From TMED14 sp002167805 (GTDB taxonomy: Bacteria > Bacteroidota > Bacteroidia > Flavobacteriales > Schleiferiaceae), in NCBI GenBank assembly GCA_965655795.1, contig CBFHHY010000010.1, positions 3,307-67,306 of the forward strand: a DNA stretch of 64,000 bases, in the 5' to 3' direction. Every line of letters starts with the position of its first letter. Position 1 is the stretch's first letter. The position numbers and the translations under genes are program-made. Positions 56,497-64,000 of this stretch are shown one piece after another. Under the pieces are notes generated by a model. It saw only the letters and a program-made list of their open reading frames with translations. It ran no database searches and was not told the origin of the DNA.

Positions 56497-57828
56497 ATGA
56501 AAAATATTTTACTATTCATTGTATTTAACCTAACGCTTAGCCTCAGTGCCCAAAACAAAATTGAATTTGAAGAATTTGATTTAAAAAATGGTCTTCACGT
56601 AATTCTTCATCAAGATAGAACAACACCTATTGTTGCTGTGACCATGATGTATCACGTAGGCAGTAAGAATGAATATCTAGATCAAACAGGTTTTGCTCAC
56701 TTTTTTGAACACTTAACTTTTGAAGGATCTAAAAATATTAAACGTGGCGAATTTGATAATTATGTGAACTCTGCAGGTGGTCAGCTAAATGCCAATACCT
56801 CACCCGACAGAACTTTTTATTATGAATTGCTTCCCTCGAATCAGCTAGAGCTTGGCTTATGGCTTGAAAGCGAACGTATGCTTCACGCAGAAATCGCTCA
56901 AATTGGCGTTGACACACAAAGGGAAGTTGTTAAGGAAGAAAAACGTCAGCGTTACAGTAGGCCTTACGCCACTTTTCCTGAAAATATATTTAAACGTCTT
57001 TACACGAAACACCCCTATAACTGGACTCCAATTGGATCAATGGAACACTTAAATTCAGCGAGCTTAGAAAACTTCATCTCATTTTATGATCGCTTCTATT
57101 CTCCAAATAATGCAACATTAAGCCTTGCTGGAGATTTTGACATTCCTGAAACTAAGGAATTAATAAAGGCATATTTTAATGATATACCAATGGGGCCTAG
57201 TGTAGTTCAGCCTACCATTAAAGAAGATCCTTTAGGAGAGGAAAAAACAGCGATAATATATGATGACATCCAACTGCCTGCAATAATGCTGGGATATAGA
57301 ATGCCTCCAAGGGCGTCTGATGATGCTTACGCACTTCAAATGCTAAGCACGGTACTCAGTGGAGGGGCTTCCTCTAGGATGTATAAGCGGCTAGTAGATG
57401 ATGATCAGTCTGCTGCATTTGTTCAGGTATTTCCATTCACTTTAGAGCAAGGAGGTGCTTTTATAACCTTTTCTGTAGCAAATGCCGGAAAGTCCATAAC
57501 AGATATGAAGCCTGCAATTGAAGAGGAAATCGATAGATTAAAAAATGAATTGATTTCCGAGAGAGAGTTTGAGAAAATTCAAAATCAAATGGAAAGTAGT
57601 TTTATTCAAAGTAATTCAACCATGGCTGGAATAGCCGAATCTCTAGCAGACTATCACACATTTTATAATGACGCCAATTACATAAATACAGAGATCGAGC
57701 GCTATCGAAATGTAACTCGTGAGTCTATTCAGCGTGTGGCAAAAAAGTATTTAATTAAAGAAAATCGGGTAGTGCTAAGCTATTTACCAAAAAGTCAAAA
57801 GCCCGAATCTTCAGAAAACAGCAAATAA
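56497..57828 (+). CDS. M16 zinc peptidase, active subunit
   Basis: A secreted peptidase of 443 residues (signal peptide FNLTLSLSAQ). HFFEHLTFEGS is the inverted zinc motif HxxEH, and the third ligand Glu lies in the EVVKEEKRQR segment. GGASSRMYKRLVDD belongs to the second half of the fold. The length matches the bacterial M16B active subunit. It is followed 9 nt later by a second M16 gene lacking the zinc motif, the usual active/inactive pair. It probably degrades peptides in the periplasm. Confidence 0.92.
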   Translation: MKNILLFIVFNLTLSLSAQNKIEFEEFDLKNGLHVILHQDRTTPIVAVTMMYHVGSKNEYLDQTGFAHFFEHLTFEGSKNIKRGEFDNYVNSAGGQLNANTSPDRTFYYELLPSNQLELGLWLESERMLHAEIAQIGVDTQREVVKEEKRQRYSRPYATFPENIFKRLYTKHPYNWTPIGSMEHLNSASLENFISFYDRFYSPNNATLSLAGDFDIPETKELIKAYFNDIPMGPSVVQPTIKEDPLGEEKTAIIYDDIQLPAIMLGYRMPPRASDDAYALQMLSTVLSGGASSRMYKRLVDDDQSAAFVQVFPFTLEQGGAFITFSVANAGKSITDMKPAIEEEIDRLKNELISEREFEKIQNQMESSFIQSNSTMAGIAESLADYHTFYNDANYINTEIERYRNVTRESIQRVAKKYLIKENRVVLSYLPKSQKPESSENSK

Positions 57829-57837
57829 AGTTATCCG

Positions 57838-59931
57838 ATGAAAAAATATATATTCTTATTCACATTAATTTTCTCAACCTTACAGATATCTGCTCAAACG
57901 TTTATTGACAGAACAACAGCGCCGGTTCCTGGTGCCGCGAGAACACCTGAAATCGCATCCTATGAAAGTTTCACTCTGAAAAATGGACTGAAGGTTTTTG
58001 TGGTAGAAAACCACAAACTTCCAAGAATAACTATGAGACTTATTTTAGAAAGAGACCCTATCGTTGAAGGTGATAAAGCTGGTTATGTTCAAATTGCTGG
58101 AGACCTAATAGGTGCTGGAACTAAATCTAAAACAAAAGCTGAGCTTGATGAAGCTATTGATTTTATGGGTGCTGGTTTTTCGACATCTTCATCTTCCATT
58201 ACTGCAAACGGGCTTAGTAAATACACGGATAAACTTTTAAGTATTTTCTCAGATGTTCTATTAAATCCAAGGTTTTCTGAATCTGAATTCTCTAAGCTTA
58301 AAGGTCAAATGATTTCAGGGATAAAATCTTCAGAAGATAATGCCGATGCCATGTCTCAAAAATTGACACAGGCATCCATCTATGGCTTAGAGCACCCCTA
58401 TGGAGAGGTGCTAACTGAGGCTACTGTTAATTCGATAAAACTCGAAGACTGCAAATCATATTGGGAAACATATTTCCGTCCAAACATAGGCTATATGGTC
58501 ATCATAGGGGATATCACCCTTCAAGATGCCAAAAAGAAAATAAGTAAGACTTTTAAAAAATGGAAAAAGAAACCTGTTCCAAAAGCTAGTTATAAAAAAA
58601 CAACACTGCCGAAGTCTTCAAGGGTCTTATTGGTGAACAAGCCTTCAGCGGTCCAGTCCCTAATATGGATTGGAAACGTTATCAATCTAACTCCTGGGCA
58701 CCCTGATATCGAGCCGTTGCGAATTGCTAATAAAATATTGGGAGGAGGAGCGTCAGGAAGACTTTTTATTAATATTCGAGAAGACAAAGGGTATACCTAT
58801 GGCGCTTATTCAAACTTTGGAGTTGATCGGCTTAACAGCACCTTTAGCGCTTCTGCAAAAGTGAGAAATGAAGTTACAGACTCCGCTATTGTTGAATTTC
58901 TTAATGAGTACGAAAAAATCACAACTGAGAAAGTAACAGAGCTGGAACTCAAAGCAGCAAAGTCAAGCTTAAGTGGCTCTTTTGGCCGCTCGCTAGAAAG
59001 CCCTTCAAGCGCAGCTTCTTTCGCTCTGAACATTGCCCGCTATAATTTAGATTCTGACTATTATAACAATTACCTAAATCGAATTGAAAATGTAACAGCT
59101 AAAGATGTTCTCAGGGTTGCCAAAAAATATATTTCTACTGAAAAAACAACCATTGCGGTTGTTGGAAAAGCTCAAGATATTTCCTCAAAACTAGAAGCAT
59201 TCGGGAACATCGAATATTACGATGCCTTTGCCCAGCCTACTTCGGAGCCAGAATTCCTATTTACTCCTGAAAATACGACACTTAAAGATGTTTTAAGTAA
59301 TTATTATAAAGCACTGGGCGGTTTAGAAAAACTAAAAAAACTACGTGCTATTTACCAAGAATCATCAATTGAAATTCCAGGAGCCCCTCAAAAACTTAGT
59401 GTGATAAGAGCTAAAATGGTCCCCAACAAAGTTCTAGAAAAACAAACCATGGGAAGCATGACAATCAATAAAACTTTATACAATAACGGAAAAGCTGAAA
59501 AAGGCGGAATGCGTGGCTCTGGACCTGTTGAAGGTTTAGAACTCCAAGAGTTAATTAATCAGGCTAAATATGTAGTTGGAAAAGTAGGATGGATGGATCG
59601 TTTAGAAAATTTTAGCTTTGATGGCCAGACCCTGATCAGCGGAAAAGAGGTTTATCAAATTTCAGAAACTTTAGGAGGAATTGGTGGAGATGTAGAGTCA
59701 AAGAAAATTCATTATTTCGATGTGGCATCCGGCCTCATTTATCAAAGTATAGAAAATCAAGAATCACCTCAGGGAAATATTTCAATTACCAGTACTGTTT
59801 TAGAGTGGGAAGAAATTAATGGTATTAAATTCGAAAAAATTATTGAAACTTCAGCTGGGCCTCAAAAATTTAAAATTACAGTAGACAGTACTCTACTTGA
59901 TGACGATGTAAAAGAGTCCGTATTTAAATAA
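57838..59931 (+). CDS. M16 family inactive subunit with C-terminal LolA-like extension
   Basis: A 697-residue secreted partner (signal peptide STLQISAQ). The first ~450 residues are M16-like, but the HxxEH site is replaced (IAGDLIGAGT), so it cannot bind catalytic zinc. It keeps the Arg/Tyr pair of inactive subunits in GGGASGRLFINIREDKGYTY. Residues from about 475 form an extra beta-rich domain (LSNYYKALGGLEKLKKLRAI, IHYFDVASGLIYQS) like outer-membrane lipoprotein-sorting/LolA-type folds. It likely pairs with the upstream active subunit; the extension may hold a substrate or lipoprotein. Confidence 0.88.
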   Translation: MKKYIFLFTLIFSTLQISAQTFIDRTTAPVPGAARTPEIASYESFTLKNGLKVFVVENHKLPRITMRLILERDPIVEGDKAGYVQIAGDLIGAGTKSKTKAELDEAIDFMGAGFSTSSSSITANGLSKYTDKLLSIFSDVLLNPRFSESEFSKLKGQMISGIKSSEDNADAMSQKLTQASIYGLEHPYGEVLTEATVNSIKLEDCKSYWETYFRPNIGYMVIIGDITLQDAKKKISKTFKKWKKKPVPKASYKKTTLPKSSRVLLVNKPSAVQSLIWIGNVINLTPGHPDIEPLRIANKILGGGASGRLFINIREDKGYTYGAYSNFGVDRLNSTFSASAKVRNEVTDSAIVEFLNEYEKITTEKVTELELKAAKSSLSGSFGRSLESPSSAASFALNIARYNLDSDYYNNYLNRIENVTAKDVLRVAKKYISTEKTTIAVVGKAQDISSKLEAFGNIEYYDAFAQPTSEPEFLFTPENTTLKDVLSNYYKALGGLEKLKKLRAIYQESSIEIPGAPQKLSVIRAKMVPNKVLEKQTMGSMTINKTLYNNGKAEKGGMRGSGPVEGLELQELINQAKYVVGKVGWMDRLENFSFDGQTLISGKEVYQISETLGGIGGDVESKKIHYFDVASGLIYQSIENQESPQGNISITSTVLEWEEINGIKFEKIIETSAGPQKFKITVDSTLLDDDVKESVFK

Positions 59932-59954
59932 GTCTGGTTTTTGATCAGGCTTAT
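59928..59954. terminator. Hairpin between M16 pair and serine hydrolase
   Basis: ATAAGTCTG (59928-59936) pairs with CAGGCTTAT (59946-59954) with one T-G pair and a 9-nt loop. Neither side has a long T-run, so termination would be weak; it lies at the junction of two convergent genes. Confidence 0.4.
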
Positions 59955-59962
59955 ACTCGAGA

Positions 59963-61240
59963 TTACTTTACCACAGTTTGAAATACAAGTTCGCGAAATC
60001 TTTGTGAGGTGTAATCATTTGCAATATTCTGAGTTTGTTTAAATAGTAGTCCGATTATTTTTTCTTCTGGATCTGCAAAATAGATGGTATTAAAATACCC
60101 TCCCCAAGTCAAAGTTCCTACACTGCCTCTACCCCCTTGATAAAGGTCTTTCTCACTCAGGATTCCTGTTGCTATACCTAGTGACCAATCCTCAATTCCC
60201 CTTAATTGGTTTTCATATAATAATTCACAGGTCTTCTTCCCTAGAATTTGTTTATTATTCCCATTACCGTCCTGAATCAAAACTCGCAAAAATTTAGCAT
60301 AATCTCCAACAGTACTTGATAGCCCTGCTCCACCTGAGAAAAATGTCTTCTCCTCCATTAAGGGATAATCCACATCATATACTTCAGTTTCAAAAATTTT
60401 CCACTCTTGATCATCTCTTGTTAAAACAGGGACCAATCTATTTTGATCTTTTTTAGGCAGATTAAAATAAGTATCATTCATGTCTAGCGGCTTAAATATT
60501 CTCTCGCTTAAAAAATCAGCGAAAGACATTCCTGAGATTTCTTCTACAAGAGAACCAAGGACATCAATCCCAAGACTATAGGTGAATTTGGTACCTGGTT
60601 CGTGATGCAGTGGCTGTCTTGCTATCTCTTTTGCAGCTTCTTTCATTGTTAAGCTTGGAGAAAAAATATCCATTAAACCATTTTTCCAATAAATAGCCTT
60701 AATTGAAGGGCTTACATCTATGTCACTATATCCAATACCTGATGTATGAGTCAATAAATGTCTAATTGTAATCTTGGTCTGATTTGGTGTCGTGGTATAT
60801 GAACTATCATTGGGGTCGTATGATTCTAAAATACCTGTATCTGAAAACGCTGGTAAATATTTTTCTATGGGATCATCAAGAAAAAACATTCCCTCCTCCC
60901 AGAGCATTAGAATAGCAACAGAGGTAATGGCTTTGGTCATTGATGCTATTCGAAATATATCATCGGATGAATACAGAGAGCCAGTCTCTGGATTTGAAAC
61001 TCCCCATGCCTTTTCATATACCACCTCACCATCTTTAAGAACTAAGGCAACTGCTCCCGGAATTACATTCTCACGAATCGACTTTAATATCATAGTATCA
61101 ATTCTTGCCATTCGATCCGCTGATATACTATGAGGTTTACCATAATTTTTGTTACCCGTTTGGATGTCATATGTAAAGCTCATATCGCTGCAAGAAGCCA
61201 AGGATATTGCTGAGATAAAAAGGAAATTAAGTCTTCTCAT
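59963..61240 (-). CDS. Beta-lactamase-fold serine hydrolase lipoprotein
   Basis: A class C beta-lactamase/DD-peptidase-like esterase of 425 residues. The lipobox SLASC places it in the envelope. IASMTKAITS near residue 109 is the SxxK catalytic motif, and FTYSLGIDVLG supplies the Tyr of the YxN motif with Asn replaced. TLTWGGYFNTIYF near the end corresponds to the KTG-like strand with a different sequence. The start is the ATG at 61240; an in-frame codon upstream would spoil the signal peptide. Members cleave esters or peptidoglycan-like peptides; resistance to beta-lactams should not be assumed. Confidence 0.87.
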   Translation of the reverse strand: MRRLNFLFISAISLASCSDMSFTYDIQTGNKNYGKPHSISADRMARIDTMILKSIRENVIPGAVALVLKDGEVVYEKAWGVSNPETGSLYSSDDIFRIASMTKAITSVAILMLWEEGMFFLDDPIEKYLPAFSDTGILESYDPNDSSYTTTPNQTKITIRHLLTHTSGIGYSDIDVSPSIKAIYWKNGLMDIFSPSLTMKEAAKEIARQPLHHEPGTKFTYSLGIDVLGSLVEEISGMSFADFLSERIFKPLDMNDTYFNLPKKDQNRLVPVLTRDDQEWKIFETEVYDVDYPLMEEKTFFSGGAGLSSTVGDYAKFLRVLIQDGNGNNKQILGKKTCELLYENQLRGIEDWSLGIATGILSEKDLYQGGRGSVGTLTWGGYFNTIYFADPEEKIIGLLFKQTQNIANDYTSQRFRELVFQTVVK

Positions 61241-61346
61241 AAAAATAGGATTTAGAACAAAAAGAGAAGACATGAGTTATATATCTGTAATTCAATTTAT
61301 TGTCTTCTTATTTCATCGTATATTTTATACCTAAAATATAATAAAA

Positions 61347-62231
61347 ATGTACAGCTATTACGATAAACTATTTTCTGAGGGAACGCGAAACTTAATTCAA
61401 ACGATTACCACAATACTTGCTGTACTCGGCTTTATTGCTCACCTAATTTTAATTGGACTTACGTCACTATCCATTATTGATCTTTCAGCTTATGGACTCT
61501 TTGACAATCCTATTAATGCGATATATACCCCATTCTCATTCATTCTTATCTATGAGATATATCTATTGGTATTTTACCTGCCTAGATCATTCACAACAAG
61601 CTTGTTAAAACAGTTTGAAATAATATCCCTCATCATTGTACGAAGAGTATTTGCAGATATTACAAAAATTGATTTCACAACAGTAAGTCTCTCAAATCCA
61701 GAACTTGGAAATCTATTTGTCGATCTAGGTGCCGTTTTAATATTAGCTCTGACTATCCTTCTATTTTATAAAGCGAAGGCAAAGCCAAAAGAAGAGCCGG
61801 TAAATACATTTGATCTAACTCTTGAAAACCGTTTCAATAACCTCAAAGAATATGTTTCCTCAGCTTTGATCATTATTCTCGTTTTGATCAGTCTTGTCCA
61901 TTTTGTGGACTTTGTATTTTCATCTCTCACTGGTGAACACCTAATAGCCTCAATGAAAAATGATCTAAACTCCATATTCTATAAGGACTTCTTTACAGCA
62001 TTAATACTAACCGATGTCTTAATTCTACTAATGTCTTACAGCTTTTTTCAAGACTATTTTCGACTTCTTAGAAATACTGGATTCGTAATTGCAACCATTT
62101 TAATTCGCCTATCATTTGGTGTTACTGGTTCATTAAATGTCATTTTGATATTATCGTCAGCTGCTTTTGGATATCTCATATTGCTCGTTTACAACCATTA
62201 CTTGCGAACCACGACGGAAAAACTCACCTAA
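61347..62231 (+). CDS. Hypothetical polytopic membrane protein
   Basis: I do not recognise a family. The 294 residues contain roughly six to seven helices (TILAVLGFIAHLILIGLTSL, FSFILIYEIYLLVFYL, DLGAVLILALTILLFY, YVSSALIIILVLISLVHFVD and two near the C-terminus). A charged cytosolic loop (KAKAKPKEEPVNTF) divides it into halves. RSFTTSLLKQFEIISLIIVRRVF between helices is probably a conserved loop. It stands alone, divergent from the serine hydrolase. Confidence 0.75.
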   Translation: MYSYYDKLFSEGTRNLIQTITTILAVLGFIAHLILIGLTSLSIIDLSAYGLFDNPINAIYTPFSFILIYEIYLLVFYLPRSFTTSLLKQFEIISLIIVRRVFADITKIDFTTVSLSNPELGNLFVDLGAVLILALTILLFYKAKAKPKEEPVNTFDLTLENRFNNLKEYVSSALIIILVLISLVHFVDFVFSSLTGEHLIASMKNDLNSIFYKDFFTALILTDVLILLMSYSFFQDYFRLLRNTGFVIATILIRLSFGVTGSLNVILILSSAAFGYLILLVYNHYLRTTTEKLT

Positions 62232-62676
62232 CAACAGAAATCCATTTGAGGCCTTTTCTAGATCCTGAAAATAGTAGAGGCTCAAATACACTTAAATCAT
62301 GAAAAAATGACATTTTTGGCTCTTTTTATACCATTTTAGATCAAAAAAGACAAAAAATTGAAGAAAAAATGGACTTTTCAAAACCAATATTCGTACTCGT
62401 TGAGAGTTTGAGTATTTCAATATCCCGAAAATGGCGAAAATTGACAAAAAAATTGATTAAAAGTCATTTTTAAGCTGTTTTTTAAGCTTTTTTATCAAAA
62501 AAGCAGTGTTTTTTGAATTTATCTGTTTCCTTTTTGCTCAGATCATATCCACGGATATTTAAATAACTAGAAAAGACCGTAAATTGCTAAAAATTGGCGA
62601 AATATGAGTGTTTTTGGCTCTTTTTTGCCCATTTTTAGTCGAAAATCATCGTTTTTTAAACTTTTAACTGTTAAAA
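62232..62676. other. 445-nt AT-rich intergenic region with internal repeats
   Basis: No gene is seen. A hairpin-capable inverted repeat (ATTTGAG at 62244-62250, CTCAAAT at 62281-62287, with inner TTTTC/GAAAA) follows the membrane-protein gene without a T-run. The rest consists of long A and T runs with a repeated segment described separately. Confidence 0.55.
62313..62645 (+). repeat. Direct repeat pair (62313-62346 and 62611-62645) plus partial third copy
   Basis: TTTTTGGCTCTTTTT is identical in both copies and is followed by related sequence (ATACCATTTTAGATC and TGCCCATTTTTAGTC). The stretch before copy 2 (AAAATTGGCGAAATATGA) resembles AAAATGGCGAAAATTGA near 62428. The copies are 298 bp apart. 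This suggests a decayed tandem duplication. Confidence 0.5.
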
Positions 62677-63336
62677 ATGCACATATTAATTACCGGAAGT
62701 ACAGGTATGGTCGGAAAATCTGTCTTAATTGAATGTCTTGAGCACAAAAATGTTAAAAAAATAACACTAATCAATAGGTCTAGTTTGGGTTTAAAAGACT
62801 CAAAAATTAATGAGATTATTCATAAGGACTTTTTGAACCTTAGGTCTATAAAACCAAAAATTGAAAGCTATGATGCCTGTTTTCACTGTATGGGTGTTTC
62901 CTCCATAGGGATGAAAGAGGATCGATATACTCAGCTCACTTTGGGTATTACAAAAAAACTAGTTGATCTAATGTTTAAAAAGAACCCAAGTATGATATTT
63001 AATTATGTCTCTGGAACCGATACAGATAGTTCAGAAAAGGGAAAAATAATGTGGGCTAGAGTAAAAGGAATGACAGAAAATTATATATTCAAAAAAGGAT
63101 TTAAAGATGCATACGCATTTCGTCCTGGGGGAATTATTCCAGAAAAAGGAGTGAAATCTAAGACAGCATGGATAAATTTTCTTCTAATTATTCTTCGGCC
63201 CTTTTTCCCGCTATTTTCAAAAATATTTGTACGAAGTAGTGATTTTGGTCTTGCAATGATTAATTCTGTAATATTCCCTCAGGACCTAAAGATTCTAGAA
63301 AATAGAGATATTAAAAATTTATCAAAAAAATCTTAA
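62677..63336 (+). CDS. NAD(P)-binding Rossmann-fold (epimerase-like) protein
   Basis: A cytosolic 219-residue protein of the atypical short-chain dehydrogenase group. ITGSTGMVGKSV at residues 4-15 is the TGxxGxxG nucleotide-binding motif, and FHCMGVSSIGMK and FNYVSGTDTDSS follow in the order of NmrA/oxidoreductase-like epimerases. The Tyr-x-x-x-Lys catalytic pair of classical members is not clear. A related group in bacteria is annotated as NAD-dependent epimerase/dehydratase; no substrate is inferred. Confidence 0.82.
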   Translation: MHILITGSTGMVGKSVLIECLEHKNVKKITLINRSSLGLKDSKINEIIHKDFLNLRSIKPKIESYDACFHCMGVSSIGMKEDRYTQLTLGITKKLVDLMFKKNPSMIFNYVSGTDTDSSEKGKIMWARVKGMTENYIFKKGFKDAYAFRPGGIIPEKGVKSKTAWINFLLIILRPFFPLFSKIFVRSSDFGLAMINSVIFPQDLKILENRDIKNLSKKS

Positions 63337-63357
63337 CTCAATCATTGACTTATTCCA

Positions 63358-63549
63358 TTAATGATAATTCTCTTCTTTTTTTAAAAATACCCAAAGCGCC
63401 AGATAAACAAATAATCCGCCGCCTGTAAATACCACCAGCGCCCTCCATAGTATGGGATCAATACCAGTATGTTCGCCCATACCATGACAAACTCCGGCGA
63501 TGTATCCTTTATCTGGATACCGCATTAACCTATTGGCAGGGTACCTCAT
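63358..63549 (-). CDS. PspC-domain membrane protein
   Basis: A 63-residue PspC-type protein. RYPDKGYIAGVCHGMGEHTG followed by a single helix (ALVVFTGGGLFVYLALWVF) is the family layout. PspC proteins sense envelope stress. Its ATG overlaps the stop of the lipoprotein gene upstream by 4 nt. An alternative start at Met9 would also fit; MRYP occurs twice at the N-terminus. Confidence 0.88.
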   Translation of the reverse strand: MRYPANRLMRYPDKGYIAGVCHGMGEHTGIDPILWRALVVFTGGGLFVYLALWVFLKKEENYH

Positions 63550-63998
63550 TTTGTCCCAGTGAAGGACATGGTTAAGGTTTGACCACTACTTTCAACAGTA
63601 ATCGAATAATCAATCTGACTTGCAGTAAAAGCCCCCGATCCAGAAAAATAAGAGGTTGTATCAGCGCCAGCCTGGGAAGGAATTTCAAAAACACCAGATT
63701 TGGAGGTCGTTAGATTTGCGTATATGCCGGCACCAATATTAAAATATGTCACCCCTTGATTATTTGAGTTTATGACTTTCGAATCAGCGTAACTCGATGA
63801 ATTTCCTTGGCTATCAGTATAAGTTGTTGTTCCGCTGTAGGTTGCAAAATACTTCTCGCGCTCTTCGGTTCCGCAATCGTCACCTTCATAAAAGTCTGGA
63901 CACACGCATGAGCCGTCCAGACATGAGCCTCCATTCAAACAAATTTTATCTACACAAGGATCTACGCAAGCCGTAAGAAAAATAGTACCTAATAAAAA
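63546..63998 (-). CDS. EGF-like-domain lipoprotein, 5'-truncated by window end
   Basis: The frame is open to the window edge; 150 residues are visible. Near the edge is a lipoprotein signal (GTIFLTAC), followed by a Cys-rich EGF-like module (CVDKICLNGGSCLDGSCVC, then CG after EGDD). The rest is Ser/Thr/Tyr-rich and beta-rich (TYSGTTTYTDSQGNSSS), ending in TMSFTGTK. It probably is a surface or periplasmic protein of a type common in Bacteroidota, with a small beta-sandwich. The upstream start codon lies outside the window. It is translationally coupled to the PspC gene. Confidence 0.78.
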   Translation of the reverse strand, partial: FLLGTIFLTACVDPCVDKICLNGGSCLDGSCVCPDFYEGDDCGTEEREKYFATYSGTTTYTDSQGNSSSYADSKVINSNNQGVTYFNIGAGIYANLTTSKSGVFEIPSQAGADTTSYFSGSGAFTASQIDYSITVESSGQTLTMSFTGTK

Positions 63999-64000
63999 AA

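Noticed and set aside
59963..61240. Serine hydrolase as an antibiotic-resistance beta-lactamase
   Set aside because: Only SxxK is clear; the YxN and KTG motifs are altered, and the family includes many esterases and peptidases.

Overview
The window is an AT-rich, gene-dense chromosomal segment of a marine Bacteroidota bacterium, most likely a flavobacterial-type photoheterotroph. The signs are a green-type proteorhodopsin, two TonB-dependent receptors, many short lipoproteins, no obvious Shine-Dalgarno sequences, and repeated Bacteroidota-type promoters (TTG, about 20 nt, TAnnTTTG). No phage, plasmid, CRISPR array or intact insertion sequence was seen.

Bases 1-12200 hold dxs (cut by the window start), trpS, the proteorhodopsin behind a 583-nt AT-rich leader region, a minus-strand set (cystathionine synthase/lyase, potassium-channel regulator, lipoprotein), and a plus-strand operon gluQ-yicC-gmk-nadD-addB. 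ribE lies convergent to addB. Bases 12200-21430 hold pepA-pdxA, a YceD-rpmF-accB-accC-plsC-gatC run, and SPFH-MFS-NfeD followed by a cold-shock gene.

Bases 21479-33339 form a maltodextrin and glycolysis locus. A Nudix-type regulator and an SLC45-like sugar permease diverge from pfkA-gap-sugar kinase-pgmB-GH65 phosphorylase, followed by two GH13 lipoproteins. Outer-membrane GH13 enzymes would release maltose, the permease would import it, and phosphorolysis would give beta-glucose-1-phosphate that PgmB feeds into PfkA and Gap. No susC/susD pair is present. Bases 33340-46400 are mixed housekeeping: kbl, an AddA-type helicase-nuclease, sodA, lpxH, a ZIP transporter, rseP, a lone biotinyl protein, a TonB receptor, hslR, a PfkB kinase and tRNA-Asn.

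Bases 46377-55290 are the most unusual part. A secreted protein and a beta-helix lipoprotein/TonB-receptor pair sit behind arrays of TGTTAA motifs; the first array has six units spaced 10-11 bp apart. Two related terminator-ended elements (possible small RNAs) and a 14-bp inverted repeat are interspersed. Next comes a visibly GC-richer three-gene island. It encodes a homogentisate-phytyltransferase-like UbiA enzyme, a SAM methyltransferase, and a fusion of a phytol-kinase-like domain with a DUF92/VTE6-like phytyl-phosphate-kinase domain. Together these look like a route that salvages phytol, an algal chlorophyll side chain, into a phytylated aromatic (tocopherol-type) lipid.

Bases 55288-64000 hold a SPOR-domain protein, an active/inactive M16 peptidase pair, a serine hydrolase, an unknown membrane protein, a repeat-bearing AT-rich gap, a Rossmann-fold protein, a PspC protein and an EGF-like lipoprotein cut by the window end. 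Many start codons lie only 4-9 nt after a TAnnTTTG-like box, which suggests that leaderless or near-leaderless mRNAs are common in this genome.
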